Assembly (NCBI RefSeq): GCF_029581355.1
Contig: NZ_CP120849.1
Coordinates: 4,248,501-4,312,500 of the forward strand
Reading direction: 5' to 3'
Source of the DNA: Parabacteroides chongii
GTDB lineage: Bacteria > Bacteroidota > Bacteroidia > Bacteroidales > Tannerellaceae
Length of the DNA: 64,000 nucleotides
The first letter of the stretch is position 1. Each line of letters starts with the position of its first letter. Below are positions 55,804-64,000 of this stretch, one piece after another. Below the pieces are notes generated by a model. That model worked only from the letters and a program-made list of their open reading frames with translations, did no database searches and was not told where the DNA came from. Position numbers and translations under genes: made by a program.

Positions 55804-56697
55804 ATGGCAGACATAAATTTGAAAGGAATGGGTGTGGCTTTGATCACTCCCTTTAAAGAAGACGAAAGTGTGGATTATGATGCGTTAGGCAAACTGGTTG
55901 ATTACCAGTTGCAGAACGGAACAGATTATTTGGTAGTATTAGGAACTACCGCAGAAACTCCAACCCTCACTGAAGAAGAAAAAAAGAAAATTGTCGATCT
56001 TATTGTGACGAAGGTAAATGGACGTATCCCCATTGTTTTAGGCGTGGGCGGAAACTGTACCCGTACGATCGTTGATAAATTAAAGAACGATAACTTCGAT
56101 GGTATCGACGCGATTTTGTCTGTCGTGCCTTATTATAATAAACCTTCACAGGAAGGTATCTACCAGCATTATAAGGCGATTGCCGAAGCAACCAAACTTC
56201 CGATCGTATTATATAACGTACCGGGAAGAACGGGCGTCAATATGAGTGCTGCAACAACACTTCGTATTGCACGTGAATTCAAGAATGTAGTTGCGGTGAA
56301 AGAAGCTTCCGGAAATATCACGCAGATGGACGATATCATCAAGAATAAGCCTGCAAACTTTAATGTTATTTCAGGTGACGATGGCATCACCTTCCCGTTG
56401 ATCACATTGGGGGCTATCGGTGTTATTTCTGTTATCGGTAATGCTTTCCCACGTGAATTCAGCCGTATGGTACGTCTGGCTTTGGCTGGCGATTACGACA
56501 ATGCCCGTAAAATTCATCATGGTTTCACCGAATTGTTCGAGCTGTTGTTTGTGGATGGTAATCCGGCAGGAGCGAAGAGTATGTTGAATGCCATGGGATT
56601 CATTGAAAACAAATTGCGTTTGCCATTGGTGCCGACACGTATCACGACTTTCGAGAAGATCCGTGATGTGTTGCGCCAGTTGAGCATCAAATGCTGA
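55804..56697 (+). CDS. dapA: 4-hydroxy-tetrahydrodipicolinate synthase
   Basis: I start at 55804 (MADINLKGMGVALITPF), giving 297 residues; a longer frame from 55696 reads through the repeat arrays and is rejected. The enzyme condenses pyruvate with aspartate semialdehyde in lysine and diaminopimelate synthesis. Motifs are present: GTTAETPTLTEEE, the tyrosine in VLYNVPGRTGVNMS, the Schiff-base lysine Lys166 in VAVKEASGNITQ and SGDDGITFPLITLGAIGVIS. It is followed by a strong terminator. Confidence 0.96.
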   Translation: MADINLKGMGVALITPFKEDESVDYDALGKLVDYQLQNGTDYLVVLGTTAETPTLTEEEKKKIVDLIVTKVNGRIPIVLGVGGNCTRTIVDKLKNDNFDGIDAILSVVPYYNKPSQEGIYQHYKAIAEATKLPIVLYNVPGRTGVNMSAATTLRIAREFKNVVAVKEASGNITQMDDIIKNKPANFNVISGDDGITFPLITLGAIGVISVIGNAFPREFSRMVRLALAGDYDNARKIHHGFTELFELLFVDGNPAGAKSMLNAMGFIENKLRLPLVPTRITTFEKIRDVLRQLSIKC

Positions 56698-56705
56698 TCA
56701 TTTAA

Positions 56706-56759
56706 ATAACGAAAAGCGGTGACATCGATACTGAATCCGGTGTCACCGCTTTTCGTTAT
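56706..56759. terminator. Bidirectional terminator between dapA and the acyl-CoA synthetase gene
   Basis: ATAACGAAAAGCGGTGACA (56706-56724) pairs perfectly over 19 bp with 56741-56759 around a 16-base loop. The A-rich and T-rich base parts fit termination from both sides, matching convergent stops at 56697 and 56777. Confidence 0.8.
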
Positions 56760-56776
56760 ACCATCTGGAGGTAATA

Positions 56777-58441
56777 TTAATTTTCTTCTGCAGGCTGATA
56801 CAAATATCGTTTGATACTGCGTTTGGGTGTCTTTTCAAATTCTTCCTGATACAGTTTAAAGCAGGAGACCTTGCTGTAGGAAGGCATTTCTGCATTCAGC
56901 AGGTCGACGTTTTGCTGCATCAGTTTTTCTATTTCAGAATGCTGGATACCTGCCTTGTCGACCTGCTCCCAGTCCGGATAGATCAGGGCTACCAGTTTAC
57001 CTCCCTGGGAGATGATCAGTGACTCGGCAACATACAACATATTATTCAAGCGGTCTTCAATCTCTTCCGGGTAAATGTTCTGTCCGTTCGGACCGAGTAT
57101 CATCGTCTTGCTACGTCCGCGAATATATAGGAAGCCATCGGAGTCAATCGTTCCGAGATCGCCTGTCCGCATCCATCCGTCGCGCATCATAACCGCTTTG
57201 GTCGCTTCCGGATTCTTATAATATCCCAACATGACATTCATGCCTCGGACAAGGATCTCGCCGACTTCTTTAGCAGGGTCGGCAGAATCGATACGTACTT
57301 CCATCCGGTCGACGATCCGTCCGACGGAACCTTTCTTGAAAGTATCCCATTGCTCGTAAGCAACCAACGGACCGCATTCCGTCATTCCATACCCTACGGT
57401 ATAACGGAATTTGATCGAACGCAGGAACTCTTCCACCTCTTTATTCAATGCAGCTCCGCCGATAACCACTTCACCGAATTTACCCCCGAAGGAATCGTTC
57501 AGCTTCTTGGCAATCGTGTCGAGTACTTTCTGGTCGAGATATGGAACTTTCAGCAATAACTTGATTAGAGGCTTTTCCAGTTCCGGGAATATCTTGTTCT
57601 TGACGATTTTCTCAATGATAAGCGGTACGGCAAGTATCAATGCCGGTTTCACACGGGCGAAAGCCTCGGCAATGATCTTCGGGCTGGGCGTACGTGTCAG
57701 GAAGTGCACATGGCAACCTTTGTTTACGCAGTTCAGTATCTCGAAAGCCAGGCCGTACATATGCGCCATCGGCAGCATGCAGACCACACTGTCTCCCGGA
57801 TGGATAAACGGCAGGTTGTCATACGCAAACTGTGTATTGCTCCACAAACTACGGAAAGGGATCATAACCCCTTTGGAGAAGCTGGTGGTCCCGGAGGTAT
57901 AATTCAATACAGCCAGTTCTTCCGGTTGTTCTGTATGATATTTCACATCAGCAGAAGTAAACGAACGGGGATATTTCTTTCCGAAATATTCATTGATCCT
58001 GTCGCGTACCACGCGTACATCCTTGTTCTTACTTTTGATGATGGAGAAATTATCCAGCATCATGAACAGTTTCACATCGGGCATCATCTGTTCGTTCATA
58101 TTCTCCCAGTTATTTGCTCCTGCCAGGACGGCTTTGGCTCCCGAGTGATTGACGATATGATGGATGTTGTCCGGTTTGAATTCGTGCAGGATCGGGACGG
58201 CTACGGCTCCATACGCCAGGATGCCGAAGAAGCAGATCGCCCAGTTGGACGAGTTACGCCCCACCAAAGCCACTTTGTCTCCCTTCTTGATCCCTGCATG
58301 TTCGAGTATTATATGAAATTTTTCTATACGGCGGGCCACATCTTTATAATGGTACGTGTGTCCATTATAATCAGAGAAAGCGGGAAGGTCCCAATGTTCC
58401 TTGATGCTGTTCTCGATAAGTCCTAAGAAACGATTTTCCAT
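56777..58441 (-). CDS. AMP-forming acyl-CoA synthetase (long-chain fatty acid-CoA ligase-like)
   Basis: I start at 58441 (MENRFLGLIENSIKEHW), giving 554 residues; a longer frame from 58507 has an unlikely leader. ANL-superfamily motifs are present: LNYTSGTTSFSKGVMIPF (P-loop), YGMTECGPLVAYE, GWMRTGDLGTIDSDGFLYIRGR, KTMILGPNGQNIYPEEIED and a C-terminal TPKRSIKRYLY region with the acyl-adenylation lysine. It activates a fatty acid with ATP and CoA, probably for phospholipid use. A TATATTTG box (complement of 58486-58493) lies upstream. Confidence 0.9.
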   Translation of the reverse strand: MENRFLGLIENSIKEHWDLPAFSDYNGHTYHYKDVARRIEKFHIILEHAGIKKGDKVALVGRNSSNWAICFFGILAYGAVAVPILHEFKPDNIHHIVNHSGAKAVLAGANNWENMNEQMMPDVKLFMMLDNFSIIKSKNKDVRVVRDRINEYFGKKYPRSFTSADVKYHTEQPEELAVLNYTSGTTSFSKGVMIPFRSLWSNTQFAYDNLPFIHPGDSVVCMLPMAHMYGLAFEILNCVNKGCHVHFLTRTPSPKIIAEAFARVKPALILAVPLIIEKIVKNKIFPELEKPLIKLLLKVPYLDQKVLDTIAKKLNDSFGGKFGEVVIGGAALNKEVEEFLRSIKFRYTVGYGMTECGPLVAYEQWDTFKKGSVGRIVDRMEVRIDSADPAKEVGEILVRGMNVMLGYYKNPEATKAVMMRDGWMRTGDLGTIDSDGFLYIRGRSKTMILGPNGQNIYPEEIEDRLNNMLYVAESLIISQGGKLVALIYPDWEQVDKAGIQHSEIEKLMQQNVDLLNAEMPSYSKVSCFKLYQEEFEKTPKRSIKRYLYQPAEEN

Positions 58442-58485
58442 GAAAATATGTTTATTGAATAACCATGAAAACAAATTGATTGTTG

Positions 58486-58493
58486 CAAATATA
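58486..58493 (-). promoter_or_regulatory. -7 box for the acyl-CoA synthetase gene
   Basis: The complement reads TATATTTG, an exact TAnnTTTG match, 45 bp before the ATG at 58441. No ideal -33 element was found. It supports the shorter start of the gene, since it lies inside the longer frame. Confidence 0.4.
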
Positions 58494-58706
58494 GTAAAAA
58501 TACACATGCAATAATTTTGTTTATTCTTTAAAAGTATTTATGTTTGCGAGACAGATGTAACACGATGTAAATAATATGGTTATAAAAGGTTACAGAAAAC
58601 TTTTCAATTGTTTGATGTTCTATCTTTAAACAGTTCTTTCTCTCCCGGGTATTGCCGCCTGTGGTGCGGTCCATTCTTTTTGTGTTAAATAAATAAACCA
58701 TCCGAA

Positions 58707-61145
58707 ATGAGTATGATAACAGCTCAGCGTGCACCGAAGAGTGCATCAAACTTTGCTCCTGCAGTGGAAGCTAATGCCTATGGAATGAACGACCGTATCA
58801 AACGGTTACGCCGGCTTTCGTTTGAAGCCGAACCCTCTTTGTCTATCGAACGGGCACTGATCGAAACCCGTTTCTATAAAGAAAACTACGGCAAGTATCC
58901 TATTCCGGTCCTGAGAGCATTGAACTTTCTGGAAATATGCAAGCATAAGACCATCTATATAGGTAAGGACGAATTGATCGTGGGTGAGCGCGGTCCGGCA
59001 CCGAAAGCAGTACCCACTTTTCCTGAACTCACCTGCCATAGTGTAGAAGACTTGCATGTATTGAATACCCGTGAATTGCAACGTTATACCATCAGCCAGG
59101 AAGATATCGATACGTATGAACGTGAGGTCATCCCTTATTGGAAAGACCGTACACAGCGTGAACGTATCTTCAGCCATGTTCCAAAAGAGTGGAAAGATGC
59201 TTATGAGGCAGGCATGTTCACTGAGTTTATGGAGCAACGGGCTCCGGGGCATACAGCACTCGACGGCAAAGTTTATCGATATGGTTTGCTGGACCTGAAG
59301 GAGCGGATTGCCCGTGAACTGGCCGCTCTGGATTTCATGAACGATCCGGAAGCAACGGACAAACAGGAAGAACTGACCGCCATGTCTATCTCCTGCGATG
59401 CCGCTATCCTGTTTGCCGAGCGTCATGCCGACCTTGCCGACGAGATGTCGATAACGGAGGAAGACCCGGCACGGGCGGCTGAATTGCGTAAAATCGCAGA
59501 GGTCTGCCGCTGGGTTCCGGCGCATGCCCCGCGTACTTACTGGGAAGCTATACAGATGTATTGGTTTGTCCACCTTGGAACCATTACCGAACTGAACGGC
59601 TGGGATGCCATGAATCCGGGACATTTCGACCAGCATCTGGCTCCTTTCTATGAAAAGGAAATAGCTGCCGGAACGCTTACCCGTGCGGAAGCGAAAGAGC
59701 TGATGTCCTGCTTCTTTATCAAAGTAAATAACCATACGGCTCCCCCGAAAGTCGGCATAACCGCGAAGGAAAGCGGAACATACAACGATTTTACCAACCT
59801 GAATATCGGAGGCGTGAAAGCCGACGGTAGCGACGGAGTGAGCGAAGTCTCTTATATCATGCTGGAGACGATTGAAGAACTGCACATCCTGCAACCGGGC
59901 AGTGCCATTCATATCAGTTCCCGTACGCCGGAACGTTTTCTGCGTGCCGGCTGCAAGGTGATCCGGCAGGGACATGGATATCCTTCCGTATTCAATCCGG
60001 ATGTGTATATCCAGGAACTGATGCGCCAGGGTAAATCGTTGCACGATGCCCGGGAGGGCGGTTGCAGTGGTTGCATCGAGGTCGGCGCTTTCGGTAAAGA
60101 GGCTTATGTGCTGACGGGATATCTGAATGTACCGAAGATACTGGAAGTGACGTTGAATAATGGTCTCGATCCGGTTTCGGGTCGTAAAGTCGGACTGGAA
60201 ACCGGCGATCCGCGTGACTTTGCAAGTTATGATGAGCTGTATGCCGCCTTTTTGAAACAGCTCCGGTATTTTGTGGATATGAAGATGCGTGTCAGCAATT
60301 ATATCGACCGGATGTTTGCCAAATACGCTCCGGCCACCTTCCTGTCCCTGTTTATTGACGATTGCATAGTCAAAGGACGCGACTATTACAACAGCGGCCC
60401 GCGTTATAATACGACTTACATACAGTGTACCGGTTTGGGTACGATCACCGACAGTCTTTCTTCCTTAAAGAAACATGTATTTGAGGACAAACGTTTTTCT
60501 ATGGACGAGCTGCTGAAAGCGATGGCGAACAATTTTGCCGGTGCGGAAGTGATGCGTCAGACGATCCTGAACCGTACACCTTTCTTCGGTAACGATGACG
60601 AGTATGCCGACTCTATCGCTGTTAAAGTTTTCGACGACCTGTACGACACTATTGAAGGCAAGCCGAATACGAAGGGAGAATGTTTTCACTTGAATATGCT
60701 GTCGACCACCTGTCATGTCTATTTCGGCAAAGTGATGGGAGCGACCCCGAACGGACGTTTGGCGGAGAAAGCGATCTCTGACGGAACATCTCCATCGCAT
60801 GGAGCCGATACACACGGTCCCTCTGCCGTTGTCAAATCCCTGGGTAAGCTGGATCAGGTAAAAAGCGGTGGAACCTTGTTGAACCAACGTTTCCTGCCGA
60901 GCCTCCTGAAGCGGGAAGAAGATATTTCGAAGCTGGCCTCCCTGATCCGTAGCTATTTCGCTTTGGGCGGACATCATATCCAGTTTAATATCGTGGATAC
61001 GGAGACGTTGTACGCTGCCCAAAAATGTCCGGAAGATTATCGGGACCTGCTGGTACGTGTAGCCGGTTACAGCGATTACTTTAATGATATGAATGCAGAC
61101 CTGCAGGCAGATGTGATTGCCCGTACGGAGCAGGATGGTTTCTAA
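58707..61145 (+). CDS. hypD: trans-4-hydroxy-L-proline dehydratase (glycyl radical enzyme)
   Basis: This 812-residue glycyl radical enzyme removes water from trans-4-hydroxy-L-proline to give pyrroline-5-carboxylate. The thiyl cysteine Cys456 and Glu458 lie in GGCSGCIEVGAFGKEAY, and the glycyl radical Gly787 lies in RVAGYSDYF. The active-site residues I recall for C. difficile HypD (F152, H160, D278, S334, D339, F340, C434, E436, Y450, F605, T645) all occur here at a constant offset of +22 (F174, H182, D300, S356, D361, F362, C456, E458, Y472, F627, T667). That sets it apart from pyruvate formate-lyase, choline lyase and diol dehydratases. It works only without oxygen. The activase gene starts 1 bp after its stop. 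Confidence 0.92.
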   Translation: MSMITAQRAPKSASNFAPAVEANAYGMNDRIKRLRRLSFEAEPSLSIERALIETRFYKENYGKYPIPVLRALNFLEICKHKTIYIGKDELIVGERGPAPKAVPTFPELTCHSVEDLHVLNTRELQRYTISQEDIDTYEREVIPYWKDRTQRERIFSHVPKEWKDAYEAGMFTEFMEQRAPGHTALDGKVYRYGLLDLKERIARELAALDFMNDPEATDKQEELTAMSISCDAAILFAERHADLADEMSITEEDPARAAELRKIAEVCRWVPAHAPRTYWEAIQMYWFVHLGTITELNGWDAMNPGHFDQHLAPFYEKEIAAGTLTRAEAKELMSCFFIKVNNHTAPPKVGITAKESGTYNDFTNLNIGGVKADGSDGVSEVSYIMLETIEELHILQPGSAIHISSRTPERFLRAGCKVIRQGHGYPSVFNPDVYIQELMRQGKSLHDAREGGCSGCIEVGAFGKEAYVLTGYLNVPKILEVTLNNGLDPVSGRKVGLETGDPRDFASYDELYAAFLKQLRYFVDMKMRVSNYIDRMFAKYAPATFLSLFIDDCIVKGRDYYNSGPRYNTTYIQCTGLGTITDSLSSLKKHVFEDKRFSMDELLKAMANNFAGAEVMRQTILNRTPFFGNDDEYADSIAVKVFDDLYDTIEGKPNTKGECFHLNMLSTTCHVYFGKVMGATPNGRLAEKAISDGTSPSHGADTHGPSAVVKSLGKLDQVKSGGTLLNQRFLPSLLKREEDISKLASLIRSYFALGGHHIQFNIVDTETLYAAQKCPEDYRDLLVRVAGYSDYFNDMNADLQADVIARTEQDGF

Positions 61146-61146
61146 A

Positions 61147-62055
61147 ATGGCTCTGATATTCGATATAAAGCGCTATGCGATAAATGACGGGCCGGGCATC
61201 CGGACGACTCTTTTCATGAAAGGATGCCCGCTCTCCTGTGTGTGGTGCCATAATCCGGAGGGATTATCCAACCGGAAACAGAAACTGTATACCCGAAAGA
61301 AATGTATAGGATGCCGGACCTGCGTGGAAGCCTGTCCGCAAAAGGCGTTGACATGGACAGCCGGCGGGATTGTGACCGATCCGTCCCTCTGTGATCTGTG
61401 CGGTATATGTGCAGAGGTCTGTCCGGTAAGGGCGATGGAGATATCCGGAACGGAATGCTCTATCGATTACCTGATGAAAGAGATTGAAAAAGAAACGGTT
61501 TTTATGGACCGGTCGGAGGGAGGCGTTACTTTCTGCGGCGGTGAACCGTTGCAGCATCCGGAGATGTTGCTGGAATTGCTCAGGCGTTGCGGGGAACTCG
61601 GGATTCACCGTGCCGTCGATACGACCTTGTTTGCCCGACCGGAAATCGTGCGGGAGGTCATGGAACATTCCGAACTGTTTCTGGTAGATCTCAAACAGAT
61701 GGATACGATTAAACATAAACTTTACTGTGGGGTACCTAACGAATTGATTCTGTCAAACTTACGTATGATAGCAGAAGTCGGACATGAGTTCCGTATCCGT
61801 ATTCCGCTGATCGAAGGCATCAATGCCGATGAAGAGAATATAGTACGATCTGCCGCCTTTCTTTCTTCTTTACCCTGGAAGCACCGCACAGTGAATATTC
61901 TGCTATATCATGATATAGGAAAGAATAAGCATGAGAAATTAGGTACGGTGTACAACCCGGACCGATATCCGATGGCGACACCTTCTGAAGAAACCGTGCA
62001 GCGGTGCACGGAGCTGTTTAACCGGTATGGAATAGAAGTGGTAACCGGAGGGTAA
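61147..62055 (+). CDS. hypE: Glycyl radical enzyme activase (radical SAM), HypD partner
   Basis: I start at the ATG at 61147 (MALIFDIKRYAINDGPGIRT), directly after the hypD stop, giving 302 residues. The radical SAM cluster is CPLSCVWC (Cys27, 31, 34). Two further 4Fe-4S motifs follow, CIGCRTCVEACP (53, 56, 59, 63) and CDLCGICAEVCP (82, 85, 88, 92), as usual for activases of the non-PFL type. GGVTFCGGEPLQHPE is the SAM-binding GGE region. It generates the glycyl radical on HypD and is co-transcribed with it. Confidence 0.92.
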   Translation: MALIFDIKRYAINDGPGIRTTLFMKGCPLSCVWCHNPEGLSNRKQKLYTRKKCIGCRTCVEACPQKALTWTAGGIVTDPSLCDLCGICAEVCPVRAMEISGTECSIDYLMKEIEKETVFMDRSEGGVTFCGGEPLQHPEMLLELLRRCGELGIHRAVDTTLFARPEIVREVMEHSELFLVDLKQMDTIKHKLYCGVPNELILSNLRMIAEVGHEFRIRIPLIEGINADEENIVRSAAFLSSLPWKHRTVNILLYHDIGKNKHEKLGTVYNPDRYPMATPSEETVQRCTELFNRYGIEVVTGG

Positions 62056-62060
62056 AAGCA

Positions 62061-62110
62061 AACCGGTATTTTCCCGGTAAAGATGATTCAATCTTTAAGG
62101 AAGATACCGG
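62061..62110. terminator. Nested stem-loop between hypE and the YhcH gene
   Basis: AACCGGTATTTTCC (62061-62074) pairs with GGAAGATACCGG (62099-62110) with one G-T pair, and inside it AAAGAT (62079-62084) pairs with ATCTTT (62091-62096). It lies between convergent stops at 62055 and 62133. There is no long T-run, so termination is likely but not certain. Confidence 0.5.
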
Positions 62111-62132
62111 CTCTGTCGTATCTGGCAATGTT

Positions 62133-62585
62133 TTATTCTTCTACCTGTACTTTTACGATCACTTTGCGGATATTCCCTTCACCGATACCGGGGGCGTGGC
62201 CGTCTTCCGGAAAATAAACGGCGAATTGTCCCGGATAGATTTTCGTGTAAGCGGTGGGGCGGTCTACATAGAAAGCGATATCCTTCGCTTCGTCGTAAGG
62301 AATCGATTCTTCCTGCAGTTCGCAACCGGGCTTCCAGCCGATCTTTTCCACACCCAGCAGAGGCAGCTGGATATCGATATATTTCTTGTGTGTTTCGATA
62401 GCGGCATCCTTTTTATCCTTACCGGTCAGGCTGGCCACATTGATGAACAGACGGGAACCGTCCAGTTCATATTTGCCGTCTTCCACTTTAGAAAAATCAG
62501 TTTCTTTTATGTAATCAAATGCTTTTTTGAAAAGAGGGTGTAAGCGCTCTACCTTTTCTGTGTTATTCAAGGAGTCAAGTATCAT
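62133..62585 (-). CDS. YhcH/YjgK/YiaL (DUF386) family protein
   Basis: This 150-residue cytoplasmic protein has the cupin-like pattern of the family: GKYELDGSRLFINVASLTGK, ETHKKYIDIQLPLLGVEKIG, YDEAKDIAFY and the metal-binding region FAVYFPEDGHAPGIG with a closing RKVIVKVQV. The family is linked to sialic acid or other sugar metabolism (anomerase or isomerase roles) and to biofilm control (TabA), but the substrate here is open. It is divergent from the copper ATPase gene across a 208-bp gap that contains a 13-bp inverted repeat. Confidence 0.88.
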   Translation of the reverse strand: MILDSLNNTEKVERLHPLFKKAFDYIKETDFSKVEDGKYELDGSRLFINVASLTGKDKKDAAIETHKKYIDIQLPLLGVEKIGWKPGCELQEESIPYDEAKDIAFYVDRPTAYTKIYPGQFAVYFPEDGHAPGIGEGNIRKVIVKVQVEE

Positions 62586-62654
62586 AACTGTATTTATTTA
62601 TAAATTTATCCGTTAATTAGTCTGACAAAGATCGGGTATCCGATTGTTAAATAA

Positions 62655-62760
62655 TAGAACAAAGATACCAAATAAAACTATTAAATTTGTACATATCTTA
62701 ATGAGAAATAATGAAAATCCGCAACTTTGTTGCAACTGATTTATTCGTATCTTTGTTCTA
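62655..62760. repeat. 13-bp inverted repeat carrying opposing promoter boxes
   Basis: TAGAACAAAGATA (62655-62667) is the exact reverse complement of TATCTTTGTTCTA (62748-62760). Each arm includes a TATCTTTG -7 box, one facing the YhcH gene and one facing the copper ATPase gene, separated by 80 bp. Confidence 0.6.
62726..62755 (+). promoter_or_regulatory. Promoter with dyad operator for the copper ATPase gene
   Basis: TTTG (62726-62729), an 18-bp spacer and TATCTTTG (62748-62755) form a good Bacteroidetes promoter, 38 bp before the ATG. The -33 element sits at the centre of a dyad GCAAC-TTT-GTTGC (62721-62733), a natural place for a repressor or metal sensor to act. Confidence 0.5.
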
Positions 62761-62793
62761 CAATATAGAATCGGTATAAATAGATACACAATA

Positions 62794-64000
<1,207 letters not shown>

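Noticed and set aside
58442..58507. N-terminal extension of the acyl-CoA synthetase
   Set aside because: The extra residues are not family-like, and a TATATTTG promoter box lies within them, so the start at 58441 fits better.
58806..60044. 412-residue leftward open frame opposite hypD
   Set aside because: Despite its length it is fully antisense to a gene whose active-site residues are all conserved, and its translation has no recognisable motif.

Overview
The window reads as a chromosomal segment of a gut Bacteroidales bacterium, most likely Parabacteroides or a close relative. The support is indirect: a TonB-dependent receptor with a carboxypeptidase-like N-terminal domain, Bacteroidetes-type promoter boxes (TTTG ... 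TAnnTTTG) and weak ribosome binding sites, secreted GH78/GH51/GH20 enzymes with signal peptides or lipoboxes, DUF6913 beside ligA, and short AATTGACAATTG-type repeats between genes. No rRNA, tRNA, CRISPR array or intact transposase was seen. Both ends of the window cut through genes.

Layout. 1-8.6 kb: a DUF2156/LPG-synthase-like protein (partial), an SLC13-family transporter with cytoplasmic TrkA-C-like domains, a TonB-dependent outer membrane receptor, and a reduced rhamnose locus (remnant of the rhamnose symporter RhaT, rhamnulose-1-phosphate aldolase RhaD, GH78 alpha-L-rhamnosidase). 8.7-15.3 kb: a membrane-anchored NUC1-type nuclease and a complete three-gene RND efflux operon. 15.3-35.7 kb: a large exopolysaccharide locus in two arms that converge at 22.9-23.6 kb. 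One arm holds GT2, flippase, F420-hydrogenase-beta-like protein and pyruvyl transferase. The other runs from a receiver protein through the initiating sugar transferase, a short TolC-like protein, a Wzz/GumC-like chain-length protein, a Wzy-like polymerase, several glycosyltransferases and two acyltransferases. A receiver-histidine kinase lies at one edge and a lone receiver at the other. The convergence point carries a perfect 61-bp inverted repeat about 470 bp apart.

35.9-44.6 kb: GH51 arabinofuranosidase and GH20 hexosaminidase lipoproteins, glyA, a Gfo/Idh/MocA oxidoreductase and a DUF4272 protein. 45.4-53.1 kb: a sulfate activation and sulfonation island (cysQ, an SLC13-like permease, cysC, cysD, cysN, a PAPS-type sulfotransferase and a secreted PCMD-domain protein). 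No PAPS or sulfite reductase is present here, so the activated sulfate is probably used to sulfonate a metabolite. 53.2-56.7 kb: ligA, a DUF6913 protein and dapA. 56.8-64 kb: a long-chain acyl-CoA synthetase-like enzyme, the glycyl radical enzyme HypD (trans-4-hydroxy-L-proline dehydratase) with its activase HypE, a YhcH/YjgK/YiaL protein and a copper P-type ATPase cut by the window end.

Unusual features: a repeat of the AATTGACAATTG family lies in frame inside cysN and recurs in five clusters from 47.9 to 55.8 kb; a degenerate receiver domain is fused to the initiating sugar transferase; the chain-length protein has a degraded kinase-like domain; two gene remnants (rhaT-like and DUF362-like) mark past deletions.
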